Of a stretch of DNA of 47,036 nt, positions 10,287 through 22,100 are shown piece after piece. Under the pieces are notes generated by a model. That model searched no databases, had not been told where the DNA came from, and saw nothing but the letters and a program-made list of their open reading frames with translations. The position numbers and the translations under genes are program-made. Each line of letters starts with the position of its first letter. Position 1 is the first letter of the stretch. Origin of the DNA: Paramacrobiotus richtersi (Eukaryota > Tardigrada > Eutardigrada > Parachela > Macrobiotidae). The stretch spans positions 1-47,036 of the forward strand of contig JAQGAU010000059.1 in NCBI GenBank assembly GCA_034698045.1, written 5' to 3'.

Positions 10287-11574
10287 ATGGCGTGGAAGGT
10301 GTGGATTACACTAGTTGTTTTATTGAATACATTTTCTGATGGATTATCAGAGGAAGCAGCATCTTGTGAAACAACGCAGTTACAAGTATGTTTACGATCA
10401 ATGCTCAAGTGGACATCTTCCAAAGATCTTCCTCAGTTTATCAAACCGTTCCTGCAGATGACTTTCACGGAGCGTCAGATTCGACGCACTTGTCGGTAAG
10501 ATCACTGGGATTAGAAAAAGAAAGCGTACGAATTATCTATGCGTTTGTTGTGTGAATTATTAGTGTAGTAGTTTTACTGTGATTAAGGGGAAATTCTGCG
10601 TTTTGTCATAAGAACTGGCGAAACTACAGCAGCAACCTCAGTTCTTGTTTATAACAGCCAGATCATGGATCAACAGTACTTGTATTGAAAAATCCGTTTG
10701 CGCGCAACATCCGGCTGTTACGCAAGAGCGGCGAAAAGTTTAAACACATTTCTTTCTCAAATAACTCTGCGATTGACCTAAACGTCTTAAAACGTTTATC
10801 ATAAATACACATGTATATGATGATCGTTTTCACTCTCAACCAGGAGTTATGTTCGTACAATTCTAAAATTAAGTTAAAAAATTTTAAAATTCATTTTTCC
10901 TTAGATACAAGCTTTGTTACACTTTATTTAGGTAAGTTTGGATTTGATTTTCCTTTGTCTCGATTTCCAGAGGGATTTATTTGGCTACCGAATGCTTTCG
11001 AAGTTACGCCTTTGACTGTCTAAAAACCAGAGCACCGGACGAAGTGCACTTTTTCTGGCAGCGTAGCGAAGCCGCTTTGGATTTCTGCAGCAGCATGGAC
11101 AATTACAAAAAGAATCTAGACAGCACTAACAGTCTAGTTCAGTGTAGCACGCTCCTCAAAGCCAAGGCTAATGCGACGTACCGTGCTTGTAATGCTGACG
11201 TTTTCGCCGATTTGTACGCTGTTCTCCATGTGGGCAAGTTTAAAGATGTCAACACCAACGTGACGGATGATCTGCCCTTGTATTCGTTGTTTTTCGACAA
11301 GGATATCCTTTCCAACACATGCAGGTAAATTAATCGTGATACACTGTTTCTGTCCAACGGCTGGGATTGTCTTTTTTGTAGCATGCTGACGGACTATCGA
11401 CAATGTTTGGGCACTGTGGTCAACGATACATGTGGCGGTGCAGTTAATGGAATTGTAGATTCCATGATGGATTCCATGCTACAGACTTACAAGTGTGATT
11501 CGTGTCTCTTACGCTCAAGTTCTTTTGTGATACCAGTCAGTGTCTTCTTATTGGTCTATCATTTCTTAGTGTAA
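10287..11574 (+). CDS. Cysteine-rich protein, paralog 2, probable GPI-anchored form
   Basis: Exons 10287-10495, 10971-11324 and 11382-11574, with phase-2 GT-AG introns, give 251 residues. The start ATG opens a signal peptide (MAWKVWITLVVLLNTFSDG). Cysteine layout parallels the gene at 7858: C-x7-C after intron 1 (CFRSYAFDC), a cysteine at the end of exon 2, and C-x7-C in exon 3 (CLGTVVNDTC). Unlike its neighbour it ends in a hydrophobic tail of about 15 residues (VIPVSVFLLVYHFLV) after a Ser-rich spacer, with no cytoplasmic residues. That is the pattern of a GPI-attachment signal, so the protein is probably tethered to the cell surface. A short tail-anchored form is a less likely alternative. 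Several Asn-X-Ser/Thr sites are present. Function unknown. The stop lies 116 nt from the convergent stop of GC1. Confidence 0.8.
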
Positions 11575-11595
11575 AACTGCGTTTTTCGCTGCTTA

Positions 11596-11601
11596 TTTAT
11601 T
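11596..11601 (-). other. Polyadenylation signal AATAAA for GC1
   Basis: Reverse-strand AATAAA about 90 nt beyond the GC1 stop codon. It lies between the converging ends of GC1 and the secreted-protein gene that stops at 11574. Confidence 0.5.
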
Positions 11602-11690
11602 AGATTTCCTTATAAATAGCTTGCCATTGCCATAACGTTTTGCAAGAAGTTGCAACTGTGCGTCAGAAAACAATCAATCCATATGCGTTT

Positions 11691-14600
11691 TTATTTACAT
11701 AGTAATTTCAAAGACGTTACAGACGTCTTTTCTTTAGCATCGCACGAATCAGCTGTGAAAAGCCAGAATGTCCGAGCACGCCCTTTTCCCTGCAATCCAT
11801 CAACCCAGAGTTTAGCTGTACTGATAAGTTACGACTAAAGAGCAATATTATTTTGTAGCTGTACTGAGTGTTAACATATGAAGTACATTTTGTAGTAAAT
11901 AGTACTGTTGTGCTTGTATGTGTGTCGTATAGTACCTTGATATCCAACCAACCGCGTTCGTACGCCTTCAGTTTAGGACTGGAGGAAATCAGCAAGGTGG
12001 TGGTTTCGGTCGAATGCACCTTGCCCGCTTCACTGTACGTAGCCATTCGGGAAGCCATGTTTACTGTATCTCCAAACCTATAGGTCACATAACTATAAAG
12101 CCGCTCTGTTTTGTTTTTGCTGCGAACCGCCAAGCTTTCATATTTTAAAAACTAGATATTTATATATTGGTAGCAAATATTGCTCTCAACGTACAGACAG
12201 TATCGAGGCACTTTAAAGCCGATAACTCCAGCTGCACACGGTCCTACAAGATAACGACATTAACGATGAAAAACCTTTAAATATGACAACTGTACCGGAA
12301 TGTATTCCAGCTCGCAGCAAGAAGTGGGCGAACTGGGATTTGGCGGAAAGGACTACTGACAAGGACAGCGCCATTTCACAGACGACTGTCGCATGATACT
12401 CCGCATCCTTCTCCGTCGGCACTCCGCCGACAACCTACATATAAAACCGTTATTTCGCTGCTCGGAACAGCGTTAACTGTCTCTACAATACCAAATAACT
12501 GTCACGGATATTCTCCACTTTCAGCACATCAAACCGTGAGATCTCCTCATCCAGCAGCATACAGAACCGCGTTAACGTCGTTAACGCCCGCTTGACATCG
12601 GCCTGCGCTACCCAATCACCGAATCCATCCATTTCACCGAAATACACGGTGACATTATTGAACATTTGAGCCACGACCGTGTTGCCGTCTCTTAACTCGT
12701 CCACGACAAACAATGGTAGCATCTCCGTTAATAAACTGTCGCACTTGCTTCTTTCGTATTTCAGTTCTTGGGTGCGCTGTACGACGGCACTCTCCAGTGT
12801 CGCCACATAACTGGAGAATTTGGCCAGGCTCCTCTCGACAATGTTACCACTGGCAATGTGGTACTTAAACTGAATTTTGCGTAGACGAATGAACAATACC
12901 TGCAAAACAGCAAAAACCGTTTCCTGATAAACAACTAATCATCATTAAATATACTTGATTTCTTAACAATAAGTACCTGAACCGTTGGGCGCTTTCTTGG
13001 ATCGAGTTTCGTGCAAGTTTTGATGAGTTTATCCATCTCAGGGATCGCATCGTGTAAAAGAGCGCTTTGCTGAAGAACTTGAGCAAAGTCTGGTGAATGT
13101 TGTTGCAGGATCGTCAACATCAGAAGCCCCACAGAATAAACATCGCCGAGACGAGATTTGTGGGTTTCGATGTTGCTCCGGTGTTCAGGAGCCATCCATA
13201 AGAGATCCCGGCTATTGATAACCAGGTTATCATTGGCTACTTGATGAACGATCTCCCGGTAACGGAATTTCGCCAGTTTCAATGTGAAACGCGAGTCAAT
13301 GAGGCAGTGTGATGGTTTGAGGAAGCCGTGGGCGTCGAAATTGGAGTGAAGGTATGCTATGCCCTTTAAGAGATAGTTTCGGTTTAGTTATGTCCAGTGT
13401 TCTCTTTGTATGCACTTTTGTTAAAGTACCTGAATCAGATCTGATATGAGGGAAAACTGGAACTCTTTATCCAAGTGCATCATATCAAAAAGCGATAGAA
13501 TGTTTCCTTTTTGGCAGTAATCAGACACGAGGAGAGCGTGATCCATGTTGATAATTATCCCGTAAAACTTATGAATGCACTGATGCTAGATCGTGATAAA
13601 GGCATTTAGCACTGTCCGTGTTAATGCGTCAACATTGGTTACCTCGATCACCGGAATGACTTTGGATAACTTATCCATGGGAAAACCTTGGTTTATACTT
13701 AATTTCTGGAACTGTCTGGAAATCGGAATCCGCTGAGCCCAAACAACACGTTGTGTCCAGTATATTGTTCCACTGCAAAATGTTGACAGACTCTCGGACA
13801 TCTGGACATCTTCCTGCTTAAGCAACCACCAATATCCTGTGACTATTTGGGCGGTCATCTGTATACGGCGCCGTATGTACACGATGACAACGCAAAGGAT
13901 TAAAGTGCCCAGAATAGCGGGAAGAATCGCAGAGACATACGAAACACCTGCTCAAACAACAAAACCACATTTAAGACGATAGTTAGCAGCCGAAAGTGGA
14001 TCGGCAAGAAGTTGTTTTTTGCATCTTCTATGTGACAGATAATCGCCCGTATACTGTAGTTTGTCTGCATGCGCAAAACAATCAGCTACACAATGGTGTG
14101 CCGCGATCCTCTCTGGCCCCTTTGTCCACTGAGCTATTCATCAGACAATGAAAAAACTTTGGAAGACAATTCTGAATGCAAAGAAGTTTTTTTTTATTTA
14201 CTTAATCATTTTTGAGACGTTTCCAGATTTGTTTCGGTAGATAGTCATTCTGGACGAAAAGACGTCGATTGTCGTCTTGAAAGCTCAAATCGGAAAAGCT
14301 TTCTCATTCAGAACTGTCTTCTAAAGTTTTTTCATTGTCCGAAGAATCGCTCAGTGGACAAAGGGGCCACAGAGGATCGCGGCACACCATTGTGTAGCTG
14401 ATTGTTTTGCGCATGCAGACAAACTATACGGGCGATTATCTGCCGCCAAGCAGATGCAATAAAAACTTCTTCCCGACCCACTGTCGGCTGCTAGCTGTCG
14501 TCTTAAAGTCGCACAGATATCTCTCCGAAATATGACATCACAAAATGTAATATGAAAATGGTGGGTCTATATCAGGCATCGCGTGGGTTGCATATGAAGA

Positions 14601-17049
14601 TTGATCAATACGTATACAATGGTAGTGTACTGTTCTGATTGCTAACTAAGTAATGTAATTACCAACGGCATCTCCAGGTTAGCATGCATTATGGTGCATA
14701 TTAAACAGGCAAGTACCATTGTCTCGACAAGGACCATCCTTTCCTAAAAACCCGCAAACCGGAATATCGAGAGGAACGGGTCCATCGATCCAGGGTAGCG
14801 ATAGATTGGGAAACCAGTGCAGTGCGTCCAACCCGGCATCAAAATAACCAGACAACTATAAAGTGCAAAGCACGCTTAATAAGTAATCCCTACCGTGCTA
14901 GCCACCAACCTACTTGCATGACCCCTTTCTCAGGATTAAAAGCGTGCACGTCAACATTCAGCAGCTTCACGCCCAGGTTAGTCAGTTGAATGTTTCCGGT
15001 TGTCAGACGGAAACCCCGACCGAATGCCGCGCGCGCCATGGCACTTCCGCTGCATTGTGTTCCGTCCGAGCCATTCACAACGTTTGTAGCGAGTAACGGC
15101 AGCACTTCCACCACTTCATAGGTTGAGCGGATCGTGTAGGAATCCAGCGGCTATTATAATAACAACACGTGGGTGTCATAAGACACAATCATGCACTGAA
15201 GAATGTCATGATTAATTTGCGTATTGGGAGCACGCATGCTGAGCGCATATTGGACTAGTGATTACCTTGTCTCCCTTCTCGAACGTGACCTTGTACTGAG
15301 TCCGGCTGATTTCGGCAATCTGCTGGTTCAGGTAGCCTGGAGCGTTATTTTGCGTCGATAAAACCAGAAAAAAGGTCCATCGTGCCAGTAACGCTTCCTG
15401 CAAAATTATCCAGGATCTTTATTACCCAATTTGCTACAAAAGCACGAAAATGCATAACTTGTACCTCTGCAGAAAAATCGTCAAAATATGATGCTCGGCC
15501 GTATGATGACGCTTGCACCGGCTGAACATTAACAAAGACCTACGATCAGTAACGTGATTTAGTTGTATTGATTGTACAGATAATGTTATTTTACTAAGTT
15601 TGTATACATATACTTACGTACTCTCCATTATTCATTCGTAAACCAGATGCGATTTTCTACGGAAGTAACAAGGTTTAGTAGAAACTACTACAACCATGTG
15701 TTTCAAGGAATGGATACCCGAATGATCAAAAGAGTGGATGTAGCACAAAGAAACACCATAACTGCAACGGGAGGCTGTGATTACTAATAGAAATGTAGGA
15801 GTACAATACACCGTACAAACCTCTGCTACGTTGGCGTGCAACGTCCAACGCTGCGATCACTGTCGACCGCAGTGATCCTTTAAATGGTACAGCTTCCAGA
15901 TCCAATTTCTGGTCGTTCCTTTGCGCTGCCAGTCGTGTAATGGCTTTACTCAGCACACCGTAGATAACTGTGGTTGCCTCGGTGTCCAACAAGACTGTAA
16001 TGTTTCGCCAGGCAAATTGTCGGAATAAGCTGAACAATGCGTTGACGGGGCTGTCATAGGTTGCCCCCATTGTCAGCGAATTCGGGTAGAGGCCGGTATT
16101 GATCAGCTCACTCTGACCGAGTCCGCTGTGCAGCATAGATTTATCCGGTTTGCTGTTCGGGTACAACCGGGATTACAAGGAAATGCTTACTTGTTTACGA
16201 CCAGCCAGTCCCATTCTGCAACCAAAGAAAAGCGGATAATCCTGTAAGTCGCAGTGGTTTCATGGTAATCTTACCTTTAACGAGATTGGAAATAGATGGG
16301 AAGTCGTTGCATGCTGTGTAAAATAAATCAACACAATTACTAAGTGTTTTCTGGCAGGTGCGTCTAGGAGAACTGGGATTCAATAAAAGTGTCAACTACG
16401 CAGCGACTTTGGGATTACCTTCGTATTACACCGGAAGTGGTTAAACGTCATCAAATTACACGATACAGGTTAAATTTGCAGTTTGGACTATTTAAACAGC
16501 ACTTTTAGTCGAATGGTAAACAGTTAAATCGCAGTTGTACTGTTCTCTTTCATCCGCTTTCTAAATGACAAAACTTATAAGAAACAACATTACTTTGTAG
16601 AGCATAGCGTCTACTAAGCAGAATCAAACAACAACAGCATACAGTAAGCACAACAACAACAGCAACGCAGACAATCGAACTGGCTCGAGCTTACCGATGG
16701 CAATTACAACATGGCAGACGGGCTCGGTTGATGTCTTCCCGAGGGAACGATTAACCTCCTGATTATAATAATAATCCGCTAACAGTCCCGCACTATCGGC
16801 GCCCAACTGTGCACAATTAAGACTCAACGTGCCGTTGACTTGATGCACTGACATTAGGATATCTTGGTCCGCGTATACCGCATTGGTACTCTTGATGGCC
16901 AGCTGCAGTGCTCCTCCGGTCCACGCCAGACCGGGCGCGATTGTGGCATCCACCGGGAGCAAACTGACCACTTCGATACGAAGACCAAAAACTGGCGATA
17001 GGGGCAGCGACAGCAACAAGAAAATGCTAGAATATCTAGCCAACATCAT
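11691..17049 (-). CDS. Receptor guanylate cyclase GC1
   Basis: Makes cGMP from GTP in response to an extracellular ligand. Eighteen exons join in frame to 1024 residues: 17049-16695, 16313-16275, 16215-16191, 16125-15821, 15761-15718, 15656-15618, 15539-15465, 15397-15266, 15150-14914, 14855-14717, 13947-13643, 13585-13430, 13363-12977, 12899-12492, 12434-12296, 12243-12195, 12077-11936, 11789-11691. Order: signal peptide, natriuretic-receptor-type ligand domain, membrane span (about 466-489), kinase homology without HRD/DFG (WMAPEH present), coiled coil, cyclase. Guanine-recognition Glu (875) and Cys (944) and the Asn/Arg of VNMASRM are kept, but the first metal Asp is Glu (835, GEMDGF) and the second sits in NIRDSY (Asp 879, Gly to Arg). 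Start chosen at the MM pair shared with GC2; ATG 17061 is an in-frame alternative. An extra intron splits the kinase-cyclase linker, and a MITE lies in intron 10. Confidence 0.92.
13971..14506. mobile_element. Long-TIR MITE bounded by TTAA, inside GC1 intron 10
   Basis: Arms of about 210 nt (13975-14186 and about 14300-14502) are reverse complements, including long identical runs such as GCATGCGCAAAACAATCAGC. They surround a loop of about 115 nt. The element is bounded by TTAA on both sides (13971-13974 and 14503-14506), as in piggyBac-type insertions, although an arm-internal palindrome could also explain this. It has no coding capacity. It occupies most of the 769-nt intron and ends 20 nt before the acceptor of the transmembrane exon. 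Confidence 0.75.
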
Positions 17050-17149
17050 GGCAAAATACAACGACTACTGTAAAAGGAAACCTCGACAGCGTGTGGGTCT
17101 ACAACTGCACCGTGCCGCGTTGGGTATGAATGCGTTCATGCGGGATTAT

Positions 17150-17400
17150 GAGAGATGTGACTGAGACAGGAGGAAGTCGATGATTGGATGTATGTCAAAT
17201 ATTTCATGACAGGCATATCTGGTTCTCGTGCGTCTGAGAGGCGACGACCAATTCATATACCCGCACTTACGGATTCTCACTGTATTTCTGAAGAGGTAAT
17301 TTGATTGCCGACCGGAGACAACGCTCGGCGCACGTTTAATGTCCCAATTGTCTATCAGCAGGCGTGTGACGTGATTAGTTCAGGCGATATTTTGGTTAAA
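17150..17400 (-). promoter_or_regulatory. Putative GC1 promoter region, conserved with GC2
   Basis: Blocks here recur upstream of GC2 at 24915-25190 in the same order. Examples are GGCATATCTGGTTCTCGTG, GAGAGGCGACGACCA, TATTTCTGAAGA and AATTTGATTGCCGAC. Read on the gene strand, a TATATGAA word lies at about 17252-17259, near 205 nt upstream of the ATG; the GC2 counterpart is a fuller TATATATGAA. No other coding signal explains the conservation. Confidence 0.45.
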
Positions 17401-19182
17401 TCGATGGTGTTGCAGCTGATAATGTCGCTATACGTATGTATTCATTATTACGCAACATCCATATAGATGAAGGTAAACAGAAGGACCTCCATTATCCCTT
17501 TGTAAATTTTGGCGCGTAATGGCCGGTTGTCGCTTAATATGGTTAAAACGTTTTAGCAGAGATGACCGCCTACAAAACCCTCATTTTCAGTCTGATAAAG
17601 GTGAGCGATAGATGAGTAAATGCGCATGAATATGATGAAGACTCTGAGCCAGCCTCAGCCGGAAATGATGGCTGTGAAATGTTTAACTAAAATTTAAAGT
17701 TTTCAAATTTCGTTTTGAATTGTCTGGACGCTAACTCGACGCCGCGCTAACTGGGTTTTTGGTGTACATTAATTGTGGCCTCCGTGGGCAACGGATTCCA
17801 TGCAACGTTCCTCTTATCTGGAGACATACGTGCAGCATGGTATACTGACGGGTAAGTGTTGTTGCTGTTGTCCAGCAGACAAAAACTGATTGATAGCAGG
17901 TGACCATAATCAAAGATTTCTGGAATCTAAAGAAAAAACGAAAGATTTCCTGTTGCAGAAGGACACTTTATTTCAGCAACGCGGCAAGATGTTTTCATTG
18001 CACTTCATGAACCTTACAAGCAGATACGTACGCCCATATACGTACGAATAGAATCGCTCGGCCCGTTTTACTGTCATGCGCCGATTTTAGGCGCATATGC
18101 GTCTTTCAACTAGTCAGGTCGTGCTATGCTTTTTTGCTCGTTCTAACAATATCGTGCGTGCGCACAGACATTTCGGAAAAGTTTTGTCGAATTTAAAGAG
18201 CAGAGTAAATCAGACTTTTCGAACGGGGCGATAGAATGCGCCTTTTTTTACACCTGTTGGATGAAAGAGGCAAAGAGAGTATTAATAATATGTACGATAT
18301 ACTGTAGAGCAACAGTTTCTGTACATTATCCACATAACCTGATAACCGCTACGTGCACAAGCTTAAAAAAGCATGAAAAATTCGGAACCCCCTTAAACCG
18401 CTGTCTGCATCACGGCTTTGGGCCTGTAATAGTCACCAGATATCGTAGTTTGGTAACTGGTGTCAACGGCATCCTGTGAGTCGTTTCTATCAGCTTCTCA
18501 GTTTGACTCATTGGACGAAATTACTGGCGATGAACAGAACGTGGTTATCCGATTTATTTTTCCCACTTCTGTTGTGCGAACGGCTGAGCGAAAGCGCGAG
18601 GAATGGTCACGCGCTAAGAGGAGTTAGTCGGGACATGCGCGCGATTATTCTGGCATAAGGCGGTTGCAATGACGGCATAGTTACTTTTCCTTACCTTTCC
18701 TTTACTCCCGTTTCCTCAATCTCGAGGGCAGTCAAAATACATTTTTAAAGTATCCTGGTATTGTGTTCTACCTGCGGTAGAGTGACTGCGGCAAAGATGT
18801 AATTATTTCAATCTTCGTAATCTTTGCTATAGGCCTTTAGTATAAGATCTAGAGAAACTGTAATAAGCGGAGTTATTTTCAGTGCACAAAACTGTGCACA
18901 TACCAGCATTTTTCCCCGCACTTCTGTGTACTGAGTACTGACTGTTGCAGCAACGTATCGTTTGTGCGAAACAAAGCTTATAATTGATGTGAAAAAATCA
19001 GCCATTCCAAATCTGTGGATATGGTGCGTCAACGATTTTCGGGCTGATCTTCTGTAGCGCAAATAGACGTCGTCCCCACTGGCTGCTCCTATGAAGCCTG
19101 TGCAGCGTAATCCGATGGGCCACACGTGCACCATCAGTTCGTCGAGTTCAATTGCTCGGCCATACACGCACTTGTCTTTTGA
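17401..19182. other. Intergenic region between GC1 and GC2
   Basis: No gene called. About 17960-18075 is similar to 26345-26460 upstream of GC2 (shared CGCGGCAAGAT, GCACTTCATGA and CCCGTTTTACT), so the duplicated segment includes upstream flank. About 18480-18640 resembles 30650-30790 in patches (GAGTCGTTT, AGCTTCT, GTCACG, AAGAGGAG/GAGAGGAG), an older dispersed repeat. About 18800-19182 should hold the GC2 3' untranslated region; a 119-codon frame there looks incidental. Confidence 0.45.
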
Positions 19183-22100
19183 TCATTTGTTTCCAGTAGC
19201 GACCAGCCAGAAAGTCTGAGTTTGACCTTTCCCCTTTAATCGGAATTCCGTTATGTACGTCGAACCCCTCATTGTTGTTGCATCGAACGAACCTTAATGT
19301 CCATCGAGCCACGGTCAAGACAAACCAGTCCGGTTTCGTTGCCAATGAGTGTGGCCGTGCTAGGGCTCAGATGGATCTTTCCGGGCTGTCCGTGGGAGGC
19401 CATCCGTGAAGCCATATTGATGGTATCCCCGAACCTGAGCGTTATAATAAGTTCACCCGTAATCGAGAATCAAAATGCAAGGTTGCATAACTTGCATAGA
19501 AAACCAGGCACCAGCTTACAAGCAGTATCGAGGCACTTTCAATCCAATGACTCCGGCAGCACAAGGACCTGTGGAACGCAAGATCTTGTTAACGGCTTCA
19601 CTCTACTGTAATGGTCTTTATAATCAGTCAATAAGTGATGTTATGAGTGATGTTTTGAACCAGTGTCAAGTCTGAAACATTTGACTCCGAAATAACCACC
19701 GTAGAGTTGCTGGTAAGAAAACGCCCAAGGGTAATGATATCGCGGTCAGTTTCTTATTGTACTGCACCCTCTGTCTTACAATGAGACTGCTGTTAGCTTT
19801 TAGCAAAAAACATCCATTGACTTACCGGAATGCAGGCCAGCTCGCAAAGGAAACCGCGAATCGGGACACCTTTTCGCTAGTGCCAGCGGCAGCTGAAGGG
19901 CCATGCGGCACATTCGTGGAGCGTGGTCATCGTGACCTTTGCTTGCTGGTATACCATCCACGATCTATGGAAACAAAGATTTGATGAATTCGATCTGAAT
20001 TTCACGGATTTTTCGCAACAACTTGCTTACCACATAGGAATCCCGAATGTTTTCCACTTTGAGCACATCAAACTGCGAAATCTCGTCATCCAATACACCA
20101 CAAACATCGGTCAACATCTCCAAGGCATGATGTAGCTCCACAGTGGAGACCCAGGCAGTGAATCCGTGCAGTTCCCCAAAGTACAAAGTAACACTCTCGA
20201 ACATCTCAGCCACAATACGATTCCGATTGCGTAGCTCATGAATAACAAAGATCGGCAGTATTTCGCTTAATAACATATCGCATTTGCGACGTTCGTCGTG
20301 CAACTCATGACTTCGCTGCGCCACTGCCCGTTCTAATGTCGTCAGATACGTTGAGAATTTGGCAAGAGTTCTTTCAACAATATTCTTGCTGGACATTTTG
20401 TACAGCCGCTGAATGGCTTTTAAGCGTGTAGAAAGGGAGTCCGCTGTTGGCCGCTTTGCTGGATCAACACTTAAACAACCAGCTACCAGTGCGTCCATTT
20501 CCATCTTCTTTTCTTCTGTTCGTTGAACGAACTCGTTTACAATTTCTGCTGCTTCCGCGAGTCGTTGCAGAAGGATGGTTGAGATCACTAGACCAACGGA
20601 ATAAATATCCCCAGAAAGGGATTTGTTTTGCTTGTCATTTCTTGAATGTTCAGGGGCCATCCAGTGTATATCACTCGTTTGCGAATTTTGACAATTATTA
20701 GTGAGCTGACCAATAATCTCCTGGTAGCGGAACTTGGCCACTTTCAGTGTGAAACGATGATCGATGAGGACACGCGTTGGACTGAGGGAACCGTGTGGTT
20801 TGTGCGCTGAGTGAAGATACTTCACACCCTATGCAAACTAAGCAGGATTGACTAGGATTTTGCGCAATATGAGTATAAAATTTAAGCGGATTTAGTTTAC
20901 CTGCACCAGGTCTGAAATAAGAGAAAACTGAAATTCAACATCCAGATTCATGACTTTAAACAACGATAACAAGTTTCCTTTTGGACAGTACTCGGAGAGT
21001 ATCAGGGCGTGGTCGGACATCACCATTAAACCGTACAGTTTGTTGATATTTGGATGCTAAAGAAAAGAAGGGCAATCTTCAATACCCCATAATACCTGCT
21101 GTAATACGAAACGTACATCAGTGTAGGTAATCAGTTTGGATAGCGTGCTAATCTTTTGCTTTGACAAGACTTCCGTATTGCTTTCCACGATCACCTTCTC
21201 CGCCCACACCGCTTTATGATCCCAGTGAACCATCCCGGAAATAAAACCCGCAGAGAGTTCTTTGAGCTCGGAAGATTCTCCTCCCGCATCTTTCAGCAAC
21301 CACCATAAACCATGCGATCTGTGCGCAGACTTGTGGATCCAGTGTCGTGCCAGGGGAACGCCAATGCACAGCAGTATTGTGACCACCACTGCAGGTACAA
21401 TGGCGGAGGTGTAGAGGACCGCTACCGGAAGAAGGATTCGTTAGTAAAAGTTTAGCTGAATTATCGTGTGCCTACCATCTCCCGCACATGGTCCATCTGT
21501 CCCTGTAAAACCGCAAACCGGAATATCGTGTGGAGCGGTTCCATTAACCCAGGGAAGTGACAAATTGGGGTACCAGTGCAGTTCGTCCGAACTGGCATCG
21601 AAATGCCCGGATAACTAAGAATTATGTGCAGCTTGACTTATATCTACCGTGCTGGAAGTCCACATACTTGCATGAGCTGCTTCTCGAGATTAAAAGCGTG
21701 AAAGTCAACATTCAGCTGTTTCACGCCCAGGTTAGTCAGTTGAATGTTTCCGGTTGTCAGGCGGAAACTCTGACCGAACGCAGCCCGGGCCATAGCACTG
21801 CCGCTGCACTGTGTTCCGCCCGATCCGTTCAGAACGTTTGTAGCGAGTAGCGGCAGCAACTCGACCAGCTCATAGGTTGAGCGTGTATTGTAGGAATCCA
21901 GCGGCTGTTTGATAATAATGCGTGGGTTGTCAGATGAAGCCATTATGGACAATGGACATGATTACCTTCTCTCCCTTCTCGTACGTGACATTGTACTGCG
22001 TCCGGCTGATTTCAGCAATCTGCTTGTTTAGGTAGTCGGGAGCGTTGTTCTGCGTCGACAATACCATAAAAAAGGTCCATCGTGCCAATAAAGCTTCCTA

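Noticed and set aside
13586..13620. In-frame TAG just after the GC1 juxtamembrane exon, suggesting a pseudogene
   Set aside because: A phase-0 intron with donor after GTGATCGAG (13642-13586) removes it. The resulting exon is 305 nt, the same length as in GC2 and GC3.
18808..19167. 119-codon minus-strand gene after GC2
   Set aside because: It lies in the region expected to be the GC2 3' untranslated region and shows no conserved motif; GC3's equivalent region does not keep the frame.
21057..21116. Coding extension of the GC2 juxtamembrane exon to a 39-nt intron
   Set aside because: The GTACGT donor at 21116 matches the GC3 donor position, keeps the 305-nt exon length and gives a normal-sized intron.
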